DNA from: Sphingomonas colocasiae
GTDB taxonomy: Bacteria; Pseudomonadota; Alphaproteobacteria; Sphingomonadales; Sphingomonadaceae
DNA length: 64,000 bases
NCBI RefSeq assembly: GCF_019880585.1
Contig: NZ_JAINVV010000006.1
Span: 62,001-126,000 of the forward strand
Direction of reading: 5' to 3'
Made by a program: the position numbers and the translations under genes. Within the stretch, counting starts at the first letter, position 1. Each line of letters opens with the position of its first letter. Positions 42,718 to 51,425 of this stretch are shown piece by piece. The notes beneath the pieces were generated by a model, which worked only from the letters and a program-made list of their open reading frames with translations, had not been told where the DNA came from and made no database searches.

Positions 42718-43232
42718 GCCGATCGCCTTCGCGTCTCAACCGCGACCATTGGGGCTTTCGCGGGCGACGCAGCGACGGGAAGCGCGGGAAACAGATCGAA
42801 TTGACCGGCCGCCTCGGCAGGGCGTGGCAGCGCGAACCCCACTGCTAGGATCTCGAGATGCGGGTCGAGATGGACGATGATCGCATCGTCCCGTGACCTG
42901 TCGGCATGGCCCACATCGACAAATGACCAGTCGTTAGGACTCCGCAGGACCAGTGCCTGACCCCACAGCGCGATGAATGAGCGCGATTTGAGGGCACGAC
43001 GAAGTCCGGCAAACAGATGTCGGTGGGCTTGAAGTTCGAGGCGAAACTTGTCCTTCAGGATGACCGCCATGCGCAGGACAAGGATGGTCTGCCAGCTGAA
43101 TTGAGCCGAAGACCCCTGTTTGCGGGCAGGCTGATCTGCCGGGATGAGGGCGCGCCGGCTCGTCCATTCCCGCAGCTTGGCCGGCGTCAGGCCGGTCAGC
43201 TGTAACGCTAGGCGTTTCGGCACGAGCTTCAT
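42714..43232 (-). CDS. MerR-like helix-turn-helix protein of the R-M operon
   Basis: About 172 residues, first gene of the methyltransferase/nuclease operon. An N-terminal helix-turn-helix of MerR/excisionase type (LALQLTGLTPAKLREWTSRR followed by FSWQTILVLRMAVIL) precedes a domain ending in a Pro/Ala-rich tail. Three ATGs lie in tandem (43238, 43235, 43232); the third has GGGG six bases upstream and is chosen. Probably a controller or DNA-recognition subunit; repeated AAGTTTGGG-like sites just upstream could be its targets. Confidence 0.7.
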   Translation of the reverse strand: MKLVPKRLALQLTGLTPAKLREWTSRRALIPADQPARKQGSSAQFSWQTILVLRMAVILKDKFRLELQAHRHLFAGLRRALKSRSFIALWGQALVLRSPNDWSFVDVGHADRSRDDAIIVHLDPHLEILAVGFALPRPAEAAGQFDLFPALPVAASPAKAPMVAVETRRRSA

Positions 43233-43238
43233 CATCAT

Positions 43239-43302
43239 CCCCAAAGTTGGGTCATCACCCCCCAACTTCCCGAGGTTTGGGTATCAGACTCGAAGTTTTG
43301 GG
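43239..43302 (-). promoter_or_regulatory. Repeated AAGTTTGGG-type sites before the R-M operon
   Basis: On the plus strand AAAGTTGGG (43243-43251), AGGTTTGGG (43273-43281) and AAGTTTTGGG (43293-43302) occur in the same direction, with an inverted CCCAACTT at 43261-43268, all within 60 bp of the operon start. The arrangement suggests operator sites for the HTH protein encoded next door. Confidence 0.5.
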
Positions 43303-43863
43303 CAACAAAAAAGGTACGAGGGCCGGCGTCGTGATGCGGCCGGCGCAGGCCCGCACCTCAATCGCTTGTGGTTTTGGCCGCGGGAGCCTCCTGGGCATCG
43401 GGAACTCAACTGCGTTTCCTCTGCTCGACGTCGCGTTCGGCGCAGGTCCGCTTCCCGCTTTTTGGCGCTGAAAGCCGACAGGCCGCTACCGGCCCAACTT
43501 CAGTCGTAACGCGACGCCGCCCGGACAAACGCTGAACGTCGGCCCCTGACAAAAGCTGCCGTTCAACATCTCCCGTGCGAACGTCGGGAATGTCCCCAAT
43601 AGCGACAGCTCCGCGATCGCTCAGCGAATTGGCTGCTTTCGAGATCGGGGCCATCGGGTCCGAACAACCGAACCAGGGGCGGTACCGACCGATGGCCCAT
43701 GCGAGCCTCGAAGCAGGTTCACCTCATAAGGCAAGAATGCCGCCATGCATTCCAAAACGAATGCATCGACACGTGGGCCCTCATCGCCCGGGTGCCTGCG
43801 ACGAGCCTGGCGTCGACTGAACCACCGGCCCCGCCCATGCAACGCCCGCGCAGCTCCACCCCC
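43303..43863. other. Intergenic region without a supported gene
   Basis: About 560 bp between the methyltransferase operon and the 3' end of the SbcC-like gene. No open frame has a ribosome-binding site plus recognisable product. It carries copies of the intergenic words also found at 32.0 kb (GAACGTCGGGAATGTCCC, 43579-43596) and 38.8 kb (CAAAAGCTGCCG, 43550-43561). Confidence 0.45.
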
Positions 43864-46494
43864 TCACTTCAGCATCATCCGGTTCGCGTCCACATGCCGG
43901 AACGCCTTGGACCGGCAAGTGAGCAGGATCACCTGCATGCGGCTGGAGGCATCCTTGAGGATATCCGTCATCGTCTCCAGACGCGTGTCGTCGGAATAGA
44001 CGAGCGGATCGTCGAGGATCAGCGATACCGGCGCCCCGTCCTCGAGCAGCAGGTCAGCGAATGCGAGGCGCGTCAGGATCGCGAGCTGCTCCTGGGTGCC
44101 GCGGCTGAGATCCGCACAGGCCTCCTCCATCCCCGCCCTCGCGACCCCGGAAAGCCCGAGCGCCTCGTCGAACGACAGGCCGGAGCCCGGGAGCAGGCGC
44201 TCGACATAATGGCCCGCGCGCCGCGTGACGGGCCCCATGAAAGTCCGCGACGCTTCGTTCGCGGCATCCAGGAGCACGCTGCGGAGCATCTCGAGCACGT
44301 CCGCCTCGCGCCGCAGCTTGTCGACCGCGGCGATGGCGGCATCCTCTTCCTCGCGCGCCTCGGCGAGGACGCCGGCGGGACCCGTCGTCCCTTCGCGCGC
44401 GATCGTCGATTCCAGCGACGCGATCCTCGCGGTCAGCTCGAGCCGTTCCTCGCCCGCACGCCTCGCCGCGCGATCGAGATTCTCGATACGCCGGCGAATG
44501 GCGTCGACATCGAACGCCCTTGAGCCTTCGCGCGCGTCTTCCAGAGCCTCGAGCTTCTGGGCCCGCTCGCGCCTTGCCTCGGCGAGCGCACCCTCCAGCG
44601 CTCCGCGATCGCCGCCCTCGAGGACATTGCGGAGGTCCTCCCGCGCCGCCACATCCTCGCGAAGCGCCGATCCCAGCTCCGCCTGCGTCCTGGCGAGCAC
44701 CGTCTCCGCCTTCGAAAGCGCAATCCGGCTGTCGTCATGCCGTCCCGCGGCGTCCGCCTCGGCAAGCCTCGCCTCGCCCAGCCCGGCCTCCAGCGCATCC
44801 AGATCGTCCGCCGGGGGCAGCGCATCCGCCATGCCCGCCCCGAGCTCCGCCACAAAGGCGCGCAGCGCGTCGGCACCCGGCGCCAAGGCGATCGTCGCAT
44901 CGCCCGGACAGGCGGCCGCCATCTGCGAACGCAGCGCCGTCAGCTCGCGCGCGGCGGCCGCGGCCCGTTCGTTCCGCGCGACGCCCGCGGAATGCGAGTC
45001 GAGGCCCAATGACCGCAACGCGGCGGCGAGCGCCTCGCTCGCGGTCGCAAGATCGGCCTCGATCGAACGCCCCGCCCCCCGGGGCGGACGGATGGTGACG
45101 CTGCCCGCATCGCCAAGCTCGATCTTCGTCGCGGCGAGAATGTCCAGCCATGCGACGTCGCTCTCCACGCCATCGATCCGCAGCGGCACGCCGTCGCCGA
45201 CCGCGACCTCGACCCGGACCGCGCCCGCCTCGAACCGCGCGCGCGCCTCGATCGCCGCGCGCTCGAGCTTCGCGAGATCGCCGAGGTCCCGCTCGGGGAT
45301 GGCGCCGGCGGCTTCCTCGACCAGCAGCCGCTCTCGCGCCTCGAGATCGGCAAGCGCCCTGCGCGCATCGACCGCGCGCCGCGCAGCCGCCGCCACGGCA
45401 TGGGCGCGCGCACGCTCGCGTGCCTGCCCAAGCGCCGTCTCGCGCGCTTCGCGCATCGACCGGGCGTCGTCGAGGCAGGCGCGCAGGCGCTTCTCCTCGT
45501 CCCCGGCACCGTCCGAGGCGGCCCTGGCGGCCGCTTCCGCGACGCTCTTCTCCTGCAGAAGCGCGGACGCGGCCACCGCGCGCGTTTCCGCCGCCGCCAA
45601 CCTTTCGATCCGCGACGAGGCGGTACGCGCGACCTCCTCGGCGCGCCCGAACTGCGCCTCCGCCGCCGTCGCGCGGAGAACCGCGCTTTCGGCAACCTTC
45701 TGGTCCGCCTCGAGCGCCTTGCGCGTCTCCACAGTCTCCGGATCCACCAGGTCGCGCTCGAGGAGCCTCAGCCGCGCCTTGACGCCGTCCAGTTCGGCAA
45801 GCGCGTGCTCATAGTCCCGAAACCCGGTCTCCGCCGCCTGGCGCGCCGCCGCCGCGGCGCTCGCTCTTGCTTCGGCGGCGAGGAGGTCGCCGCGCGACTT
45901 GCCCGTCGCCGGCGTGCGCAAGGCGGAATAGGCGGTCTCGACGCCGGCCCGGATCGCATCGAAGCGGCGTCCGCCGGTGACCGCGCCGACCTCGGCCTCG
46001 AGCACGCCGCGAATGCTGTCGCGCACGATGCGATTGGGGCCCTTCACCTCGAGCGCGCCCATCTGCTCGACCCACAGCATGCCGAGCGGCCCGCGCGTCT
46101 CCTCGTCGGTCCCGCGGCTGTTGCCGCGCTCGAAGCCGAGCAGCTGCTGGAGCGTTTCCTCCGCCGCATCGCTCTCGCGGCGGCCGCCGCCGCCCTCGAG
46201 CCGGACGAAGGCGGACTTGAGGAACTGCTTCTCGAGCGTCCAGCCCTGCCCCTTCACATCGAACGCGATCGCGACGCGGGGCGCGACATCGTCGCCGAGC
46301 GGCACATAGGAGCGCACCAGTTCGGTCTTCGCCGAATAACGGACGAAGAAGGCGGCGCGCAACGCCTCGAGGATGGTCGACTTTCCGGTCTCGTTGGGCT
46401 CGATGACGATGTTGAGCCCGTCGGTGAACCCCTCGATGCGCAGCGGTTCGCGGAACTTGCGGAAATTCGAAAGCGCGATCGATCTCAGGATCAT
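43864..46494 (-). CDS. SbcC/YhaN-like AAA ATPase
   Basis: Protein of 876 residues of the RecF/SbcC/SMC ATPase group. Walker A at 32-40 (EPNETGKST), a long Ala/Glu/Arg-rich coiled coil (~190-740), and C-terminal signature LSRGTQEQLAIL and Walker B VSLILDDPLVYSDD. It overlaps the phosphoesterase gene by 4 bp (ATGA), as in sbcDC or yhaO-yhaN pairs, so the two should form an ATP-gated DNA end-processing nuclease. The WYL regulator upstream and the extra stub of its C-terminus at 24.2 kb suggest an accessory, defence-like module rather than the housekeeping SbcCD. Confidence 0.87.
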   Translation of the reverse strand: MILRSIALSNFRKFREPLRIEGFTDGLNIVIEPNETGKSTILEALRAAFFVRYSAKTELVRSYVPLGDDVAPRVAIAFDVKGQGWTLEKQFLKSAFVRLEGGGGRRESDAAEETLQQLLGFERGNSRGTDEETRGPLGMLWVEQMGALEVKGPNRIVRDSIRGVLEAEVGAVTGGRRFDAIRAGVETAYSALRTPATGKSRGDLLAAEARASAAAAARQAAETGFRDYEHALAELDGVKARLRLLERDLVDPETVETRKALEADQKVAESAVLRATAAEAQFGRAEEVARTASSRIERLAAAETRAVAASALLQEKSVAEAAARAASDGAGDEEKRLRACLDDARSMREARETALGQARERARAHAVAAAARRAVDARRALADLEARERLLVEEAAGAIPERDLGDLAKLERAAIEARARFEAGAVRVEVAVGDGVPLRIDGVESDVAWLDILAATKIELGDAGSVTIRPPRGAGRSIEADLATASEALAAALRSLGLDSHSAGVARNERAAAAARELTALRSQMAAACPGDATIALAPGADALRAFVAELGAGMADALPPADDLDALEAGLGEARLAEADAAGRHDDSRIALSKAETVLARTQAELGSALREDVAAREDLRNVLEGGDRGALEGALAEARRERAQKLEALEDAREGSRAFDVDAIRRRIENLDRAARRAGEERLELTARIASLESTIAREGTTGPAGVLAEAREEEDAAIAAVDKLRREADVLEMLRSVLLDAANEASRTFMGPVTRRAGHYVERLLPGSGLSFDEALGLSGVARAGMEEACADLSRGTQEQLAILTRLAFADLLLEDGAPVSLILDDPLVYSDDTRLETMTDILKDASSRMQVILLTCRSKAFRHVDANRMMLK

Positions 46495-47618
46495 CGCACC
46501 GCCCCCGCCTCGAAGCGCATCGCCTCGACATAGAGGCGCTCGAGCGCGGAGGCCGCGATCCCCGCGTCCGCGCCGCCGGTCTCCACGCGCAAGCGCAACG
46601 TCTCGGTTGCACGTGCCAGCGCACCCTGCACGTCGATGAGTGCGATATCGTCGTCCGTCGGCCGGACGCCGAGGCCGTCCGCGTCGAGATCGAGATGCCG
46701 CAGCTCGTGCGCCAGGCGGTCATCGAGCATCGCGAGGATGGCGACGCGGTCGGCGAGACTGGCGACGCCCGAAAGGCCGAGCGACAGGAGCATGTCGGGC
46801 AGGCGCCCTTCCCCGCGCAGCATGGCGAGCTCGCGCTCCAGCTCGTCGGGGTTCGCGACGCTCCAGCGCCGCGACAGCCAGCGATAGCGTCCCGTCTCGA
46901 TACGCTCGAGCGACGGAAGCTCGCCCGAGCGCAACCCCGCGACGATGCAGCCTCCCGGCTCGTCGCGTCCGAACCGGTCGGTTTCAGGGGTGCCGCTATA
47001 GGCGGTGCGGTCGCCGACCTTGAGGAAACCGTGCCAGTCGCCAAGCGCCAGATAATCGAGACCGGCCGTCCTCGCACGATCGGGCGGAATGAGGTTCGCG
47101 GCGTCGCCCGATGCGCCGAACTCGGTGATCGAGCCGTGCGCGAGGCCGATCCGCAACGCGCCGGGCGGGGTCGCCATATCGGCCATCGCGGCCGTCGGAT
47201 CGGCGACGGTCTTGCGGTGCTCCAGGGGCGCGGGCAGCAGCCAGGCACCCTCCTCCATCTCGACCGGCTCGGCGGTATCGACGATCCGGACATTCGACGG
47301 CGCCCGGCTGCGCACCCTGCCCCACAATCCGCCGGCGCGGGCATGATCGTGATTGCCGGGCATCAGCCACCAGGTGACGGGCGCCCTTTCCATGCGCGAA
47401 AGCGCCTGGGCCACGATCCGGTCGCCGGGCTCCACATTGTCGAAGACATCGCCGGCGACAACCACATGGCTCGCCCCCGTCGATGACGCGACGCTGCCGA
47501 GCCGGTCGATCGCGTCGAGCCGCGCTTCCGACAATGCGGCACGCACATCGGCCGGAAACCGCCCGAACGGCTTGCCGAGCTGCCAGTCGGCCGAATGCAG
47601 AATCCTGAGCGCCGCCAT
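46491..47618 (-). CDS. SbcD/YhaO-like metallophosphoesterase
   Basis: Protein of 375 residues with calcineurin-like phosphoesterase motifs: SADWQLGKPFG (D11; the usual D-x-H reads D-W-Q), VVAGDVFDN, MPGNHDHARA and LAHGSITEF. These should bind two metals for exo/endonuclease activity with the downstream ATPase. The C-terminal third is helical and would bind the ATPase coiled coil. Start at 47618; the WYL gene lies 283 bp upstream on the same strand, so the pair may have its own promoter. Confidence 0.88.
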   Translation of the reverse strand: MAALRILHSADWQLGKPFGRFPADVRAALSEARLDAIDRLGSVASSTGASHVVVAGDVFDNVEPGDRIVAQALSRMERAPVTWWLMPGNHDHARAGGLWGRVRSRAPSNVRIVDTAEPVEMEEGAWLLPAPLEHRKTVADPTAAMADMATPPGALRIGLAHGSITEFGASGDAANLIPPDRARTAGLDYLALGDWHGFLKVGDRTAYSGTPETDRFGRDEPGGCIVAGLRSGELPSLERIETGRYRWLSRRWSVANPDELERELAMLRGEGRLPDMLLSLGLSGVASLADRVAILAMLDDRLAHELRHLDLDADGLGVRPTDDDIALIDVQGALARATETLRLRVETGGADAGIAASALERLYVEAMRFEAGAVR

Positions 47619-47844
47619 GTCATCACTCCCTTCGTCTTCGCCCTACAGCCTCGCAGCGCTGGGTGACAGAGTCTGTCGCCCATCACCCGCTTGCGGCAGC
47701 GACCCCCGCGCGCCGCCCGCTCGCACCTGCCCGCGCCGCCGGACAATATCCCCGCCGGTCCATATCCGGCCGGATCCGATCGGGATGACGAACGATATCC
47801 GTGCGGACCTGGCGCCCGAGCGCCCGTGCGCCGTCGCGCGCTGA

Positions 47845-47880
47845 GGGCTGCGGGCTGCGGGCTGAAAGCTGAAAGCTGAA
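47845..47880. repeat. Tandem 7-bp repeat
   Basis: Five 7-bp units from 47845: GGGCTGC twice, GGGCTGA once, AAGCTGA twice. It lies in the gap between the phosphoesterase and WYL genes, just after the WYL stop codon in reading direction. Slippage could change its copy number. No gene is present in the 283-bp gap. Confidence 0.6.
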
Positions 47881-47901
47881 GACGACGCATCCGCAACCGA
47901 A

Positions 47902-48894
47902 TCAGGGAAGCGCCGGAAAGGCCCGACGATAATCATGAACCAGCTCGCGCAGCGCCTGGGGCGCAACGACCTCGACGGCATCGCCCCAGGAATAGAGATG
48001 CCAGGTCATTTCGAGATGGCCGGACGCGTGGAAGCGCACGATCAACGACCCGTCCTCCGCCTCCTGCGTCGTCTGGGTCGGATGGAAGACATAGCGCCGC
48101 GCATGCGCCGCGGCGTCCGGCCGGAAACGCCAGATCACCTCGCCGAACTCCTGCGCACTCACATAGGAACCGAAACCCTTTTCCGCATGGCGCCTGAGAT
48201 TGAAGCCGGGATCGATTTCGAACGAACCCTCGAGGCATTCGGCGTCCTGGATCTCCTCGACGCGGTAATGCTGAAGACTGGCCTTCGCTCCCTTGGCGGT
48301 GTCGCGCGCCACCAGATAGCGCCGGACGCCGAGGAGCAGCCCGTGCGGCGCGACGATCCGCTCGCGCGGCTCATCCTCCTCGCGCGTGCGGTACATGATC
48401 CTGAGCAGATTCGGCCCCTTCAGCGCCTCGTAGATCGCCTCGACCACGTCCTCCCCCGCGGCAGGTCGCGGCCCGGGTCGCGCGGCATGGCCGAGCGCCT
48501 CGAGCACCGCCTCCTTGTCGACCGCGAGCCTGGTGCCCTGCTCTGGCGGAATGAGCGCGCGGACCTTGCGCTCGAGATTGCGGGCCTGCGCGGCTTCCTG
48601 CGCCATGCCGGCACGGTCGAGCTGCGAGATCGCCTCGGCGAGCGCGACCAGCTCGTCCGACGACGGGGTGAGAAGCGGGGCGATCGCCCGCGCGGGGATC
48701 GTCCAGCGCGCGCGCCTGTCCTCGCCGATCATGTGCTCGGTCTGGGGAAAGGCGGACTGGAGCGCGAGCGTCATGCGTTGCGCCGTCCGTTCCGAACAGG
48801 CGAACTCCTCCACGATGTCGTCGAGCGTCACTCCGCGGCGGCCCGTCGCCATCATCGCGAGCTTCAGCAGTTCCTGTGCCTTGGAGAACGCCAT
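47902..48894 (-). CDS. WYL-domain transcriptional regulator
   Basis: Protein of 330 residues: N-terminal helix-turn-helix (LDDIVEEFACSERTAQRMTL) followed by a WYL domain (~145-220, LRIMYRTREEDEPRERIVAP, then GVRRYLVARDTAKGAKASLQ) and a C-terminal extension. WYL regulators often repress defence genes and may sense nucleic acid or nucleotide ligands. It heads the same-strand trio with the SbcD- and SbcC-like genes and is divergent from the small ubiquitin-like gene across ~100 bp, so it may control both directions. Confidence 0.88.
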   Translation of the reverse strand: MAFSKAQELLKLAMMATGRRGVTLDDIVEEFACSERTAQRMTLALQSAFPQTEHMIGEDRRARWTIPARAIAPLLTPSSDELVALAEAISQLDRAGMAQEAAQARNLERKVRALIPPEQGTRLAVDKEAVLEALGHAARPGPRPAAGEDVVEAIYEALKGPNLLRIMYRTREEDEPRERIVAPHGLLLGVRRYLVARDTAKGAKASLQHYRVEEIQDAECLEGSFEIDPGFNLRRHAEKGFGSYVSAQEFGEVIWRFRPDAAAHARRYVFHPTQTTQEAEDGSLIVRFHASGHLEMTWHLYSWGDAVEVVAPQALRELVHDYRRAFPALP

Positions 48895-48997
48895 GAATCA
48901 CCCCGCCAGACCATTTCGTACCCGGCGATCATGGGGGTGACAGGTTTTGACGTCCAGCCATGCAAAACAGGATTCATCGAAAGCAGGAGATCAGGAC

Positions 48998-49258
48998 ATG
49001 GGTTTCTCGGATATCGGACTGCGCCATATCGTCGATGTCGACGGACAGCTTCTCGGCATCGACGCCGACGTGATCGACACGGCCTCGCTGCTGGCGAGAG
49101 CGGATCGTCCCGCCGACAGCCAGCTCTGGCTGGTGCGCGCCGGCGAGCGCTTCGCGGTCCGCCCGAAACAGCTCATCCGCCTCAGCGAGGACGATGTGCT
49201 CTTCTTCGAGACCTCGGCCACCAACGCCTCGCCCGCGACCGAGCTGCTCGCGGCCTGA
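48998..49258 (+). CDS. Small ubiquitin-like (multiubiquitin-type) protein
   Basis: Protein of 86 residues. The pattern HIVDVDGQLLGIDADVIDTA, then LWLVRAGERFAVRPKQLIRL ending in DVLFFET, matches one beta-grasp unit of the bacterial multiubiquitin domain. The chosen ATG at 48998 has AGGAG nine bases upstream. The tail (ATNASPATELLAA) lacks a Gly-Gly end, so processing would be needed for conjugation. No E1, E2 or JAB protease gene is found nearby. It is divergent from the WYL regulator. Assignment is by pattern recognition and could be wrong. Confidence 0.55.
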   Translation: MGFSDIGLRHIVDVDGQLLGIDADVIDTASLLARADRPADSQLWLVRAGERFAVRPKQLIRLSEDDVLFFETSATNASPATELLAA

Positions 49259-49522
49259 ACCGGTTGGCGGGGACGCGGGCAGGCAGCATCCACCCTGGCG
49301 GCCGCGCGGGGTGACGGGCGCACGGCGTCCATGGCGAACATGACGACCGTTCGGTCAGCCACCGTGAAGGTGAACGACGAACCGGTCGCGGTCAGCGTGA
49401 TGCCGTTGCTCCGATCGATGTGCGGCTATCCCGCCCGACAGCGCGGATGCGTAACTGGCTCCGCTTCGTGGCGTATGCTGCGCCCCCCGGCGATGGCAGC
49501 GGCGCGCGAGTCTGTCGCAATC

Positions 49523-49581
49523 TTGCCATAATGGAAACATCGCGTTACATAAATCAGGGATAACGGAAAGCGATGTTTCCA
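49523..49581 (+). promoter_or_regulatory. hipBA promoter with 12-bp inverted-repeat operator
   Basis: TTGCCA (49523-49528) and TACATA (49546-49551), 17 bp apart, form a sigma-70-like promoter. TGGAAACATCGC (49532-49543) lies in the spacer and its exact inverse GCGATGTTTCCA (49570-49581) overlaps the hipB start codon. This perfect inverted repeat is the natural operator for autorepression by the HipB-like antitoxin. Confidence 0.7.
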
Positions 49582-49935
49582 ATGCCCAGTCCTCACCTTC
49601 CATCGATCGCGGTTCGCCGGGCGCTTGTCAGGCTGGGGTCAGACCTGCGCGACGCCCGGCTGCGGCGCAACTTGCCCGCAGATGTCGTCGCCAGTCGCGC
49701 TTTTACAACGCGCCCGACGCTTCGCCGCATCGAGGCCGGCGATCCCGGCGTCAGCATCGGCATTTACGCCGCCGTCCTCCAGGCGATGGGACTGCTCGAA
49801 GGCCTTGGTGTGCTCGCCGATCCGGCCAATGACCCAATCGGCCAGCGACTTTCGGCGGAAGCCCTTCCCGAGCGCGCGCGGATCAAGCGGCGCAAACCGC
49901 GCTCGGACGGTGGTCGCCCTGACCGTGATGGCTGA
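49573..49935 (+). CDS. hipB: HipB-like antitoxin, XRE helix-turn-helix
   Basis: Protein of 120 residues with an XRE-type helix-turn-helix (SDLRDARLRRNLPADVVASR, then TLRRIEAGDPGVSIGIYAAV) and a basic C-terminal tail. ATG 49573 lies inside the right half of the operator; ATG 49582 is an alternative start. The stop overlaps the hipA start by 8 bp. Expected to bind HipA and repress the shared promoter. Confidence 0.85.
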   Translation: MFPMPSPHLPSIAVRRALVRLGSDLRDARLRRNLPADVVASRAFTTRPTLRRIEAGDPGVSIGIYAAVLQAMGLLEGLGVLADPANDPIGQRLSAEALPERARIKRRKPRSDGGRPDRDG

Positions 49936-51172
49936 CGTCGAAGTCCATATCGCACTCGGCGAGACAACGCTGCGTGTCGGGACGCTCTATGCGCCCGAAC
50001 GCGGCGGCGACCGCGCCCCCGTCGTCTTCGAATATCATCCCGATTGGCTCGACGACGACTCCGCTTTCTCGCTCGAACCCGCACTGCAGCTTGGCCGTGG
50101 CGCCTTCGCACCCACCGCCGGTCCGTTCGGCTCGATCGGCGATTCGGCACCCGACACCTGGGGCCGCCGGCTGATGCAGCGCGCCGAACGTCGCAGCGCC
50201 GAGCGCGAGGCACGGACGCCGCGCACGCTGTCAGAACTCGATTATCTGCTCGGCGTTTCCGACCGCGCTCGCCTCGGCGCCCTGCGCTTCCGTCGGGCGG
50301 GTGCGGTCGTATTTCTTGCAGAAGACGGCGCGGGCGTTCCCGGCCTGGTCGATCTCGGCAAGCTTCTCGCCGTGACCGAACGGATCGAACGCGACGAGGA
50401 AAGCGAAGAGGATCTGGGTCTGATCTTCGCGCCGGGCTCATCGCTCGGCGGTGCCCGCCCCAAGGCCTCGGTGCTCGATCAGCACGGCGCACTGTCGATC
50501 GCCAAGTTCGCCAAGGAAACCGACGATTATCGCATCGAGCTGTGGGAAGGGGTCGCGCTCGATCTCGCGCGTCAGGCGGGCATCACTGTTGCCGATCATG
50601 CGCTGCACAAGGTGGCCGGCAAGCCGGTCCTGATCTCGCGCCGGTTCGATCGCGACGGCGAGCGGCGCATTCCCTTCCTCTCCGCTCTGTCGATGATGGG
50701 GCTGAAGGACGGAGAGCGCGCGAGCTATCCCGAACTGGTCGATGTGCTGACACGCAGCGGCGCCAAGGCCGCCGCCGACGCGGCCGAACTCTATCGGCGC
50801 ATGATTTTCAACATCCTGATCTCCAATGTCGACGATCATGGCCGCAATCACGGCTTCCTCTGGCGGGATCAGGCCGGCTGGGTGCTTTCGCCGGCATATG
50901 ATCTCAATCCTGTACCGGTCGATGTGAAGGCACGCATTCTCTCGACCAATATCTCGCTTGACGACGCGACCTGCGACCTCGGCCTGGCACTGTCGGTGGC
51001 GGAATATTTTGGCCTGAAGCCAGCCCATGCGATCGAAATCGTCAGGCAGGTCGCCCGTGTAACGCAGCGCTGGCGCACGGCTGCCGAGCGAACGGGCGCG
51101 AGCCCTGCCGAAGTCAAGCGTATGGCCAGCGCGTTCGAGCATGACGATCTGGCCAAGGCGCTGGCGCTATGA
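49928..51172 (+). CDS. hipA: HipA-like serine/threonine kinase toxin
   Basis: Protein of 414 residues from ATG 49928 (MADVEVHIAL); the frame is open further upstream within hipB. The N-terminal HipA couple domain (VFEYHPDWL, then LGRGAFAPTAGPFGSIGDSA) is followed by the kinase core: GGARPKASVLD, and the catalytic NVDDHGRNHGFLWRD with DLNP. HipA kinases phosphorylate tRNA-synthetase-type targets and cause growth arrest. Length and motifs look intact. Coupled to hipB by overlap. Confidence 0.9.
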   Translation: MADVEVHIALGETTLRVGTLYAPERGGDRAPVVFEYHPDWLDDDSAFSLEPALQLGRGAFAPTAGPFGSIGDSAPDTWGRRLMQRAERRSAEREARTPRTLSELDYLLGVSDRARLGALRFRRAGAVVFLAEDGAGVPGLVDLGKLLAVTERIERDEESEEDLGLIFAPGSSLGGARPKASVLDQHGALSIAKFAKETDDYRIELWEGVALDLARQAGITVADHALHKVAGKPVLISRRFDRDGERRIPFLSALSMMGLKDGERASYPELVDVLTRSGAKAAADAAELYRRMIFNILISNVDDHGRNHGFLWRDQAGWVLSPAYDLNPVPVDVKARILSTNISLDDATCDLGLALSVAEYFGLKPAHAIEIVRQVARVTQRWRTAAERTGASPAEVKRMASAFEHDDLAKALAL

Positions 51173-51425
51173 GCCTGGGGTGGTTCAGCCTGGCGAGCTG
51201 GAAGGCGGGCCGCGCACCTGATGTCCGGCGGAGAGGTCGCCAGCCATGGTGGACCGTCAAGGCACAATGCAGACTGTCGGCGCCTCCCGCAGGCTCTATC
51301 CGGCAAGGAGCGATCGCGGCTTACATTGCCGCATAACCGCGAACCGACACCGACTCAGTTCGTCGAATCCAGATGTCCTACATGAGAACAGGAGTGGTAC
51401 AAAAATGGCGAAAGGAGCATTCGCC

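Noticed and set aside
44225-45814. Long plus-strand open frame (529 codons) across the SbcC-like gene
   Set aside because: Antisense frame with Ser/Arg/Ala-only composition, produced by high GC over a real coding gene; no ribosome-binding site or family.
45809-47344. Long minus-strand frame (511 codons) spanning two genes
   Set aside because: Other frame of the SbcD/SbcC-like pair; Arg/Pro-rich composition, while the overlapping frames have clear motifs.
47845-47880. Possible CRISPR array
   Set aside because: Units are only 7 bp and contiguous without spacers; no cas genes in the window.
49331-49531. Possible start of a 2Fe-2S ferredoxin-like subunit (TVKVNDEPVAVSV)
   Set aside because: Similarity covers about 20 residues only and the cysteines are absent; too little to call even a remnant.
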